From assembly GCA_020849725.1 (NCBI GenBank), contig JADLAZ010000238.1:1-11729 (forward strand): 11,729 nucleotides of DNA. The letters are read 5' to 3'. The notes below the pieces were generated by a model. The model made no database searches and was not told the DNA's origin. It saw only the letters and a program-made list of their open reading frames with translations. How positions within the stretch are numbered: the stretch's first letter is position 1; every line of letters begins with the position of its first letter. This document shows, in pieces, positions 1 through 5,889 of this stretch. Origin of the DNA: Chloroflexota bacterium (lineage in GTDB: Bacteria; Chloroflexota; Chloroflexia; Thermomicrobiales; JADLAZ01). The position numbers were made by a program, and so were the translations under genes.

Positions 1-632
1 ATATAAATAAGCGAGATACCGTACTGCTTGTTGAGCGCGACCAGGCTGCCCAGGATCGTCGCCCGCAGCGAGGCGTCGACCATCGACACCGGCTCGTCGG
101 CGATGATGAGCCGCGGCCGCATCAGCAGCGCCCGGGCGACCATGACCCGCTGGCGCTGACCGCCGGAGAGCTGGTGCGGGTAGCGTCCGAGTGTCTCCTC
201 TGGCCGGAGGCCGACGGCCGTCAGGGTCTCTTCGATCAGCCCGTGTGTCCCTGTCTTCGACGGCGCCAGGCCGAAATTCTTGATTGGCGTCTCCAGCACA
301 TGATCGACACGGTAGAACGGATTGTAGACCTCATAGGGATCCTGAAAGATCACCTGCACTTCGCGCAGGAATGTGCGCCGCTCATCGCCCTTGAGTTGGC
401 GCAGATCTTTGCCTCGGAACAGCACCTGACCTTCGGTCGGTCCGGACAGTCCCAGCAGCATCCGGGCCAGCGTCGTCTTACCGCTGCCACTCTCGCCGAC
501 AACGGCCGTGATCGATGGTGGCTGATCGGCAAACGCCAGCGTGAAGTCATCTAACGCCAGCGTGCGCGACTTGTCGAAGAAGCCGCCACCGAAGATCTTG
601 GTTACGTGCCGCGCCTCCAGCAATGCAGTCAT
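1..632 (-). CDS. Oligopeptide/dipeptide ABC transporter ATP-binding protein, OppF/DppF type (partial, 3' end off window)
   Basis: This is the cytoplasmic ATPase subunit of a peptide-type ABC importer; it powers uptake by pairing with the neighbouring OppD-type subunit. The 210 residues visible of the usual roughly 320-330 contain, in order: Walker A GESGSGKTT (46-54), a Q-loop VIFQDPYEVYNPFYRVD with Gln97, the signature LSGGQ (155-159), Walker B LIIADE ending in Glu180, and D-loop SMVD (183-186). The motif NPFYRVD after the Q-loop is typical of the F-type rather than the D-type subunit. The C-terminal H-loop and peptide-transporter domain lie beyond position 1. The ATG at 632 is preceded by AGGAG with a 5-nt spacer. 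The gene lies 79 bp downstream of the OppD-type gene on the same strand, so the two are probably cotranscribed. Substrate cannot be told from the ATPase; dipeptides, oligopeptides, nickel and some sugars are all carried by this family. Confidence 0.93.
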   Translation of the reverse strand, partial: MTALLEARHVTKIFGGGFFDKSRTLALDDFTLAFADQPPSITAVVGESGSGKTTLARMLLGLSGPTEGQVLFRGKDLRQLKGDERRTFLREVQVIFQDPYEVYNPFYRVDHVLETPIKNFGLAPSKTGTHGLIEETLTAVGLRPEETLGRYPHQLSGGQRQRVMVARALLMRPRLIIADEPVSMVDASLRATILGSLVALNKQYGISLIY

Positions 633-711
633 CGGTGCTCCTCGGCGAGTACGGGACACGGTTCAGGAATGACAACAACGATCGGGGCCGGCCGACCCAG
701 CAGCCCGTTCC

Positions 712-1677
712 CTAATACAGGTGGCAGGCCACCCAGCGGTTCGGCCGGATCTCCCGCAGCGCCGGCTCTTCGATCGCGCAGCGCTCCATGGCAAACGGGC
801 AACGGGCGCGGAATGGGCAGCCTTCCGGCCGCGCCAGCAGCGACGGAGGCGTGCCGGGAATACCCCGAAACTCGCCCTTGCGCTCTAGCGACGGCAGGCT
901 GGCGATGAGCATCTGCGCGTACGGATGCAGCGGCTCGTGGAAGATGTCCTGAACGGTGGATAGCTCGGCCAGCTCGCCGGCATACATGACCCCGAGTCGG
1001 TGGACGAACTGCGCCATCAGCCCCATGTCGTGCCCGATCAGGATGACGGCCGACCCTAGCCGCGCCTGCACCTGACCGAGTGTCTCCATGATCTGGCGCT
1101 GCACGACCACGTCGAGCGCGCTCGTCGGCTCATCAGCGATGATCACCTTCGGTTTCAGGCTGATGGCGATCGCGATGACGACGCGCTGCTTCATGCCGCC
1201 GCTCAGCTCGTGCGGGAACATGTCGGCCACGCTGCGCCGCAGGCCGACACTTTCGAGCAATTCGCCGATCCGGCCCGTGGCGTCGCGCTTCGGAATCTTC
1301 ATGCCATGATCGGCCAGCGCGTCGATCACCTGATCGCGGACCCGCTTGACCGGGTTGAGCGAGTTCATTGCCCCCTGCGCCACCAGCGCGATGCCAGCCA
1401 GGCGCATCTGGCGCATCTGCTCCTCGCTCAGCGCCAGCACGTCGACGCCGTCGAGGGTGATCGTGCCCCCCTCGATCTTGCCGGGCGCCTTGATGAGGCG
1501 CATGAGCGACAAGGCGATGGTCGACTTGCCGGACCCGGACTCGCCAACCAGACCCAGCCGCTCGCCGGGCGCGAGCGAGAAGCTCACGCCGTCGACCGCT
1601 TTGACCGCCCCCCGTGGCGTGTGATAGTACACCCGCAGATCGCGAACGCCGAGAACTTCTGCTGTCGCTACCGCCAC
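712..1677 (-). CDS. Oligopeptide/dipeptide ABC transporter ATP-binding protein, OppD/DppD type
   Basis: This is the first ATPase of the peptide-type ABC importer and partner of the OppF-type protein downstream. At 321 residues it has full family length. It shows Walker A GESGSGKST (45-53), Q-loop AQGAMNSLNP (Gln101), signature LSGGM (158-162), Walker B VIIADE (178-183, catalytic Glu183) and H-loop ILIGHDMG (His216). The C-terminal oligopeptide-transporter extension (about 232-321) has four cysteines at 287, 293, 300 and 318. The open frame extends upstream to 1965, but the added sequence resembles no transporter. The GTG at 1677 has a GGAGG 8 nt upstream and gives a normal N-terminus (EVLGVRDLRVYY), so I chose it. 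An ATG at 1707 is the alternative, adding 10 residues. Because it faces a divergent gene, the ATPase genes lead their operon; permease and binding-protein genes are not in view. Confidence 0.95.
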   Translation of the reverse strand: MAVATAEVLGVRDLRVYYHTPRGAVKAVDGVSFSLAPGERLGLVGESGSGKSTIALSLMRLIKAPGKIEGGTITLDGVDVLALSEEQMRQMRLAGIALVAQGAMNSLNPVKRVRDQVIDALADHGMKIPKRDATGRIGELLESVGLRRSVADMFPHELSGGMKQRVVIAIAISLKPKVIIADEPTSALDVVVQRQIMETLGQVQARLGSAVILIGHDMGLMAQFVHRLGVMYAGELAELSTVQDIFHEPLHPYAQMLIASLPSLERKGEFRGIPGTPPSLLARPEGCPFRARCPFAMERCAIEEPALREIRPNRWVACHLY

Positions 1678-1685
1678 GTGCTTTT

Positions 1686-1690
1686 CCTCC
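1686..1690 (-). promoter_or_regulatory. Ribosome binding site of the OppD-type gene
   Basis: GGAGG on the minus strand lies 8 nt before the GTG at 1677. It lies inside the reading frame of the longer ATG(1707) alternative, and neither that ATG nor the far-upstream start at 1965 was found to have a comparable site. This decides the start in favour of GTG 1677. Confidence 0.65.
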
Positions 1691-1910
1691 ACCGTGAGTG
1701 GCGCCATGCTGCCCAGGCAGCCAACAGCATAGCACAGCGTCATGTGAGGGCATAGCTCCTGCAACGATGCCAGACAATCCGGCCAGTCGGGCGGCTGCCA
1801 TGGCCTGAGCCGCTCGTGCGCGTTGGCCACTGCCCGCGGTAGGTGACGACCCGCCAGACCTGTGCGACTGCGTTCCTCCGCTGGTCCAGGTGATCCGATG
1901 GTCCTATGGA

Positions 1911-1926
1911 CAGGCGCCGGCGCCTG
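1911..1926. repeat. Perfect 16-bp palindrome, candidate operator
   Basis: CAGGCGCCGGCGCCTG reads identically on both strands, with no spacer and no mismatch. It lies in the divergent intergenic region, 105 bp upstream of the chosen GT87 start and about 235 bp upstream of the OppD-type start. A dimeric regulator binding here could control one or both genes. A smaller inverted repeat GTCC-TAT-GGAC (1901-1911) abuts it. High GC raises the chance of GC-only palindromes, so function is unproven. Confidence 0.4.
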
Positions 1927-2018
1927 AGCCAATGATAGATGGGTTGACTGCGTTCCGCGACGCAAGCAGACGCCACGACAGCTTCCTTGTGCCAGGCAGT
2001 CCCATCGAAAGCAGCGCC

Positions 2019-2024
2019 GAGGAG
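2019..2024 (+). promoter_or_regulatory. Ribosome binding site of the GT87 gene
   Basis: GAGGAG lies 6 nt before the GTG at 2031 and is the best-placed Shine-Dalgarno in front of any in-frame start. The upstream candidates GTG 1890 and ATG 1932 have no comparable site. Confidence 0.6.
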
Positions 2025-2030
2025 TCGCCC

Positions 2031-3416
2031 GTGTGTGCCGGTGACGTTCGGGGCGTCGACACGGAGGCCAGCATAACGACAGCCCCGGTGGGACGCTGGA
2101 GAACGCGGCCGGTCGCGCTCGGGCTGCTCGTGATCGCGCTGGGCATGGCGGTCTACATGGCCCATGTCAGCGCCATGCTCGCCCTCGTTCACCCCGATGA
2201 CGGGCGTCCTCCGGTCCACAGCCGGCTGCGCGAGGGCGGCGATGCCTACCCGCTCTGGTTCGGTCTCCGGGCGGTGGCCACGGGCCAGAATCCGTACGCA
2301 CCAGCCATCGCACGCCAGGCTCAGCGCGCCATCTGGGGTCATGATGGCCCTGAGAACCTCAATATATTCACCTACCCGCTCCCCGCTTTGCTCTGGTATC
2401 TCCCCGGCATCTGGCTCGATCTTGACCCAGCAGTCAGCACCCTCCGGCTGCTGGTGCTCCTCGCCACCGCCGGTGTCGTTGCCCTCGGGCTGCGTCTCAT
2501 CGGGATCGCGCCGCGCAGTTGGGCTGGGCTATCGGCCGCTACCCTGCTGCTGGCACTTGCCGCACCCTACGATCAGTACGCTCTCGGCCAGAATGCCGCG
2601 CTCGCCGTCGCGCCGGCGCTTGCCGCCTGGTTGCTCTATCGATCGGGTCATCCCGGTCTGGCCGGCGCGGCGCTGCCCCTGGCTTTCATCAAGCCGCACT
2701 ACGTCATCCTCTTGGCAGGCGGCATGGCGCTGCACGCGCTCGCCGGGCGCCAGTGGCGTTTCTTCCTGGGCAGCATGGGCAGTGTCATCGTACTCACGGC
2801 CGGCGGCCTCATCGCGCGGCCGGATTGGCCGGCACAGTGGCTACTCGCTATGCGCCTGAATGCGGAGCAATATCCGGGCAGCTACCTGTCCAGCCTCCTG
2901 GGTGACCAGATACTCGTCACCTGGGGGATTCGGGCCGCCTTGCTGGCGGCGCTCGCTGGCTACTGGTGGCGCCACCGACATTGCCCGGCGACCGCATCCT
3001 GGGGCGCGATCGGTGTCACCGCCGCGCTGGCCGTGGGCGCCGTCGGCCTTGGCATTAACCCCGGCCTGTACAACGCGATCGCGGTCTGGCCCGCCTTGGC
3101 GCTGATTCTAGTCGGTGTGCCGGCGCGGCCCCGTGGACCATTCGGTCGGCTGGTTCTGGCGCTCAACGAAGTCTGGGTCGTGGCGCTGCCGGTCGCCGGC
3201 GTGGGGCTCGTGCTGCTGTGGCACCTCCTGCCCCAGGCACGCGAGACAATCCCGTTTGCTGCCGGCGCGGCGATGCTCGCCTTCGCGGCGGCACTCCAGG
3301 GGGTGATCGTCCTGGTCGGCATCATGGCGCACTGTCAGCCGGCGTGGCCGAGCGCCTGGCGCCCACGTGTGGGGCTCACTAGCCCGCATCGGACACCAGG
3401 CTCGACGAGACCGTAG
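2031..3416 (+). CDS. Polytopic membrane glycosyltransferase, GT87/DUF2029 family
   Basis: This is probably an integral membrane GT-C-fold glycosyltransferase using a polyprenyl-phosphate sugar donor and acting on the outer membrane face; family members include mannosyltransferases of cell-envelope glycolipids. With the GTG at 2031 it has 461 residues and about ten to twelve hydrophobic segments, the first at roughly 26-46. Family-like features are a first extracytoplasmic loop with GGDAYPLWFG (Asp71 is a candidate catalytic residue) running into ATGQNPYAP (83-91), then FTYPLPALL (113-121), ALGQNAAL (184-191) and FIKPHYVILL (219-228). The frame opens at 1890, but the additional 47 residues are polar, unconserved-looking and lack a ribosome binding site. 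The acceptor is unknown. It lies 289 bp upstream of the Tad operon on the same strand, so glycosylation of pili or surface polymer is possible but only positional. Family assignment is fairly firm; substrate is not. Confidence 0.78.
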   Translation: MCAGDVRGVDTEASITTAPVGRWRTRPVALGLLVIALGMAVYMAHVSAMLALVHPDDGRPPVHSRLREGGDAYPLWFGLRAVATGQNPYAPAIARQAQRAIWGHDGPENLNIFTYPLPALLWYLPGIWLDLDPAVSTLRLLVLLATAGVVALGLRLIGIAPRSWAGLSAATLLLALAAPYDQYALGQNAALAVAPALAAWLLYRSGHPGLAGAALPLAFIKPHYVILLAGGMALHALAGRQWRFFLGSMGSVIVLTAGGLIARPDWPAQWLLAMRLNAEQYPGSYLSSLLGDQILVTWGIRAALLAALAGYWWRHRHCPATASWGAIGVTAALAVGAVGLGINPGLYNAIAVWPALALILVGVPARPRGPFGRLVLALNEVWVVALPVAGVGLVLLWHLLPQARETIPFAAGAAMLAFAAALQGVIVLVGIMAHCQPAWPSAWRPRVGLTSPHRTPGSTRP

Positions 3417-3466
3417 CCTTCGCGCCATTCGTGGACAGCGGTCACATGACAGGTTCGACAGCGACC

Positions 3467-3487
3467 GCGCCATGCGCCATGCGCCGT
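3467..3487 (+). repeat. Three tandem heptamers (GCGCCAT, GCGCCAT, GCGCCGT)
   Basis: Two exact copies and one single-mismatch copy of a 7-bp unit lie directly upstream of the putative -10 box, occupying the -35 region. They may be a slipped-strand duplication or part of a binding site. Too short to assign. Confidence 0.35.
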
Positions 3488-3501
3488 GACAGGCGGGTCC
3501 G

Positions 3502-3507
3502 TATAAT
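3502..3507 (+). promoter_or_regulatory. Candidate -10 box of the Tad operon promoter
   Basis: A perfect TATAAT stands out in GC-rich sequence, about 200 nt before cpaB. The hexamer 17 bp upstream (ATGCGC) is not a sigma70 -35 box and there is no TGn extension. If the promoter is real it would probably need an activator, and the GACAG repeats around it are candidates. Transcription would start near 3514, giving a leader of about 190 nt. Confidence 0.45.
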
Positions 3508-3529
3508 CCAGACAGCCTGGCGTCTGTGG

Positions 3530-3574
3530 CGCACGTCCCGCTCCAGACGGGGTGCGGTCATGGTGACAAACCCC
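3530..3574 (+). promoter_or_regulatory. Structured 5' leader with two mutually exclusive hairpins
   Basis: Hairpin A pairs CGCAC and CCCG (3530-3534, 3537-3540) with CGGG and GTGCG (3548-3551, 3552-3556) around a 7-nt loop, with a 2-nt bulge. Hairpin B pairs GGGGT (3549-3553) with ACCCC (3570-3574) and encloses GTCA/TGAC (3557-3560, 3564-3567) closed by a 3-nt loop. The segment 3549-3553 is shared, so only one hairpin can form at a time. No U-tract follows, so it is not a standard terminator, and it matches no riboswitch family I recognise. Confidence 0.35.
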
Positions 3575-3705
3575 TAACCAGCGACGTAAGCAAGTTCGAT
3601 GCAGCACGCTATTGCCCCGACTGCTCCCAGCGCCAATGATCCCACGCGAGCACGGGGCACAGCCGGACGGCAGCCGACAGGCAGCCGGGTCGGAGGGAGT
3701 CGGTT

Positions 3706-4527
3706 GTGAGGCGGCGCACAGGTCTCATTGTCATGGTCGGCGGCCTGCTGCTGGCCGTCCTATCCGGGTTGCTGGTCATCAGTGTCAGCCGCGCCAACAA
3801 CCAGCCGGTGGAGGTCCGCCAGGTCTACGTGATCATGGCCGCGCGCGACATCCCGGAACTGGTGCCGGTGTCGGCCGATGCGCTGGTGGTCAAGCCGTTC
3901 CCACAGGAGTTCGTGCCGCCCGGCGCGATCGCCCAACCGGAGCAGGCGGTCGGCAAGTTCACGACGACGCGCATCGTCAAGGACCAGATCATCCTCAACG
4001 CCCAACTCTCGCCGACGCGCCGCGCCGGCAACGTCGCCGCCAGCGTGCCCAAGGGCAAGGTCGCCGTGGCATTCCCCGGCAACGACATCCTGTCGACGAT
4101 CGGCGCCATCCGCGCCGGCGACCGCGTCGACATCCTGCTGTCGCTGCCCTTGCCTCAGCAGCAGACGACCGGGCCGAACGCGCCGCCGGCGCTGACGAGC
4201 CAGAACACCGTGTCGACGACGAGCAACATCAGTGTGCAGACAACGATGCAGAACGTCGAAGTGCTGGCGGTTGGGCAGGAAGCGACCGCGCCCTCGAACG
4301 AGCGCAGCGTCACCGGCGCGACGAGTCGCAACGCCGGTCTGGTCATCACCTTCCTGGCCGACCATCAGGATGCCCTGGTCCTGAAGTACATCAAGGATTC
4401 CGGCGGCATCATCGACCTGGCGCTGCGGTCACCAGACGACAACCAGGCCGTTCAGACCGAGGCTGTGACCATCTCCACCATCTACGATCAGTTCAAGTTC
4501 CGCTTGTCGGGTCCATTGCGCCCCTAG
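3706..4527 (+). CDS. cpaB: Tad pilus assembly protein CpaB/RcpC (SAF domain)
   Basis: CpaB/RcpC is a membrane-anchored extracytoplasmic component of Tad (Flp) pilus machines. In diderms it works with the secretin; here no secretin is seen and its role is less clear. The 273-residue protein has an N-terminal positive patch (MRRR) and one membrane segment (about 7-27). A SAF domain follows at about 39-101 (VYVIMAARDIPELVPVSADAL and onward), then the RcpC/CpaB C-terminal domain, recognisable by VPKGKVAVAFP (115-125) and AIRAGDRVDILLS (134-146). Residues 150-205 are a Thr/Ser/Gln/Asn-rich insert, probably an exposed flexible linker. The GTG start at 3706 has GGAGG 9 nt upstream and places the membrane helix at the N-terminus. 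It is the first gene of the five-gene Tad cluster and is followed by a 63-nt gap. Confidence 0.9.
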   Translation: MRRRTGLIVMVGGLLLAVLSGLLVISVSRANNQPVEVRQVYVIMAARDIPELVPVSADALVVKPFPQEFVPPGAIAQPEQAVGKFTTTRIVKDQIILNAQLSPTRRAGNVAASVPKGKVAVAFPGNDILSTIGAIRAGDRVDILLSLPLPQQQTTGPNAPPALTSQNTVSTTSNISVQTTMQNVEVLAVGQEATAPSNERSVTGATSRNAGLVITFLADHQDALVLKYIKDSGGIIDLALRSPDDNQAVQTEAVTISTIYDQFKFRLSGPLRP

Positions 4528-4530
4528 CCG

Positions 4531-4556
4531 GCCGCCAGTCGGCGCCCCACGGCGGC
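4531..4556 (+). other. Small inverted repeat in the cpaB-cpaE gap
   Basis: GCCGCC (4531-4536) can pair with GGCGGC (4551-4556) across a 14-nt loop just after the cpaB stop codon. With no U-tract it is unlikely to terminate transcription; it could stabilise or mark a processing point in the polycistronic mRNA. Such repeats are common by chance at this GC content. Confidence 0.25.
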
Positions 4557-4590
4557 GACGCGACATCTGTGGGAAAGGACCGCACCACCA

Positions 4591-5835
4591 GTGAGTAGCG
4601 TGGCGCCCCAGCTCCAGGTCCTGATCATCGACGACACCCGTGCCCATGTCGATCAGGTGAGCCAGATCCTGAGTCGCGAGGCTGACCTGCACGTGCAGGC
4701 TGGCCCGACTGTGCTCGCCGACGCACTCAAGCAGGTGGCCAAGGAGCCGCCCGACATCATCCTGCTAGCGGCGCGACGGGAAGACCCGGTCGAGGCGATT
4801 CGCCGCCTGGAGGCCGCGGCACCCACGTCGGCCATCATCGCTCTGTTGGCCGACGATCAGGAGGGCCTCGGGCGCGAGGCCACCCTCGCCGGCGCCCGCG
4901 CCTACATCACCCATATCTACAACCGCAACGATCTGGTCGAGACGATTCGGCGCGTCCACGAGATCGAGCGGCGGCGGCGGGCGATGATCAGCCAGGCCGG
5001 CCATCTGGCGATGCCGCAGGCCGGACGCATCATCAGCATTCATGGCGCGAAGGGCGGCGTGGGCGCCACGACGATCGCAGTCAACCTGGCGATCGCGATG
5101 CGCACGCTCACCCACAGTCGGGTGGCGCTCGTCGATGGCAATCTCTACTCGGGCGACGTCGCCGTGTCACTGAACATCATCTCGCGAAACTCCATGGCCG
5201 ATCTGCTCCCTCACCTGCGCGACCTGGACAAGGACGTGCTGGACAGCGCCTCGGTCGTGCATCGCTCCGGTGTCTCGGTCCTGCTGGCGCCCGACGACCT
5301 CGAATCGGCCGAAGTCGTCTCTGGTGAGGCGATGCAGCGCGTGCTGCGGTCCATGCGCAGCTATTTCGACTACATCATCGTCGACACCTGTTCGCTGCCC
5401 GATCAGGTGACGGCCACCGCGCTCGACAGCTCCGACACCATCGTCCTGGTGGCCACGCCCGAGTTACCGGCCCTGAAGAACGCGGCCCGGTTCGTGCGCA
5501 CCTGCCGGGAGTATGGCTATCCGGCCGATAAGCTGGTGCTGCTGGTCAACCGCGAGAACAGCCGGGGCGCGATCACGCGGGGTGATATCGAAGACAACCT
5601 GAAGCTGAAGGTTGCCGTCGGCATCCGGTCTGACGGGCGCACCCTCATCAAGGCTATCAACGCCGGCGAGCCGGCTGTGACGATCGACCGGCGCAGCCGG
5701 CTCAGCCGCGGCATTCGCCAGCTCGTGATGATCCTGACTTCCGACCGACCACTGGCGACGGCCGGCTCAAGCAACAATAACTCGCGCAACGGCCACAACC
5801 GTGGCCTGCTGGCCTGGATGCCCCGCCGCTCGTAA
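4591..5835 (+). CDS. cpaE: Tad pilus localisation ATPase CpaE/TadZ (receiver-like plus MinD/ParA-like domain)
   Basis: CpaE/TadZ is a cytoplasmic MinD/ParA-superfamily protein that positions the Tad machine in the cell. Residues 8-127 form a receiver-like domain (VLIIDDTRAH). The phospho-acceptor position in DIILLAARRE is Ala60 rather than Asp, so it is a pseudo-receiver. Residues about 145-385 form the MinD-like domain, with a deviant Walker A GAKGGVGATT (152-161). This keeps the signature Lys154 but has Ala159 where MinD has the P-loop Lys, as is usual in CpaE. YIIVDTCSLP (261-270) gives Asp265 as the Walker B/switch residue. The C-terminal tail (about 391-414) is Asn/Ser/Arg-rich and probably disordered. 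The GTG at 4591 has AAAGGA 11 nt upstream; a second in-frame GTG at 4600 is possible. Length (414) is typical. Confidence 0.92.
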   Translation: MSSVAPQLQVLIIDDTRAHVDQVSQILSREADLHVQAGPTVLADALKQVAKEPPDIILLAARREDPVEAIRRLEAAAPTSAIIALLADDQEGLGREATLAGARAYITHIYNRNDLVETIRRVHEIERRRRAMISQAGHLAMPQAGRIISIHGAKGGVGATTIAVNLAIAMRTLTHSRVALVDGNLYSGDVAVSLNIISRNSMADLLPHLRDLDKDVLDSASVVHRSGVSVLLAPDDLESAEVVSGEAMQRVLRSMRSYFDYIIVDTCSLPDQVTATALDSSDTIVLVATPELPALKNAARFVRTCREYGYPADKLVLLVNRENSRGAITRGDIEDNLKLKVAVGIRSDGRTLIKAINAGEPAVTIDRRSRLSRGIRQLVMILTSDRPLATAGSSNNNSRNGHNRGLLAWMPRRS

Positions 5836-5858
5836 CCATCTGCGGCGGGTGTCCCGCC
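5822..5858 (+). promoter_or_regulatory. Three-segment alternative hairpin spanning the cpaE stop codon
   Basis: Segment 1, CCCGCCGC (5822-5829), pairs perfectly with segment 2, GCGGCGGG (5842-5849). Part of segment 2, GGCGGG (5844-5849), also pairs with segment 3, CCCGCC (5853-5858), across a 3-nt loop. The two hairpins exclude each other and the first overlaps the end of cpaE (TAA at 5833-5835). Ribosomes finishing cpaE would mask segment 1 and favour the second hairpin. The cpaF ribosome binding site lies 21 nt further on. No U-tract is present. Confidence 0.35.
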
Positions 5859-5889
5859 ATCCTGGCTGTGCTTCGTCCGGAGTGACCCC

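Larger units (their letters stand above)
1678..2030. other. Divergent intergenic region between the ABC transporter operon and the GT87 gene
   Basis: The 353 bp separate two divergently transcribed genes, so promoters for both should be here. On the plus strand there is a TTGACT (1944-1949) resembling a -35 box, but no good -10 box 16-18 bp downstream. On the minus strand a TTGTCT/TATGCC pair with 17-bp spacing can be found around 1755-1785, matching the consensus poorly. Neither is strong enough to annotate. Open frames cross the region on both strands as upstream extensions of the two flanking genes, but their translations resemble nothing and lack ribosome binding sites. The one striking element is the palindrome at 1911-1926. 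Confidence 0.6.
3434..3515 (+). repeat. Cluster of five GACAG pentamers upstream of the Tad operon
   Basis: GACAG occurs at 3434, 3448, 3457, 3488 and 3511, all in the same orientation. Two copies extend to TGACAGG (3447-3453 and 3487-3493) and two to GACAGCG (3434-3440 and 3457-3463). About 0.1 copies would be expected by chance in 82 bp. The cluster straddles the TATAAT at 3502, as expected for a regulator-binding array. Spacing is irregular (14, 9, 31, 23), so helical phasing is not evident. Confidence 0.4.

Noticed and set aside
1..20. AT-rich left end, possibly adaptor or misassembled sequence
   Set aside because: It translates in frame as GISLIY, the expected continuation of an OppF-type ATPase, so it is genuine coding sequence.
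1678..1965. N-terminal extension of the OppD-type protein up to 1965
   Set aside because: The extra 96 residues have no similarity to transporters, while a GGAGG sits 8 nt before the GTG at 1677, giving a normal family N-terminus.
1890..2030. N-terminal extension of the GT87 protein from GTG 1890
   Set aside because: The added 47 residues are polar and lack a ribosome binding site; GAGGAG 6 nt before GTG 2031 fits better. This cannot be fully excluded without homologues.
3541..3600. c-di-GMP (GEMM) riboswitch suggested by GACAAACC near 3565 upstream of a pilus operon
   Set aside because: Only a few bases resemble the GEMM core; the conserved receptor loop and second stem are missing.
3417..3705. 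Small Flp pilin gene upstream of cpaB
   Set aside because: No frame in this gap has a short leader, a Gly before a hydrophobic helix, or a ribosome binding site.
3612..4598. Long plus-strand frame (328 codons) overlapping cpaB
   Set aside because: It is out of frame with cpaB, its translation is Arg/Gln/His/Pro-rich low-complexity sequence with no domain, and cpaB has clear domains and a ribosome binding site over the same DNA.
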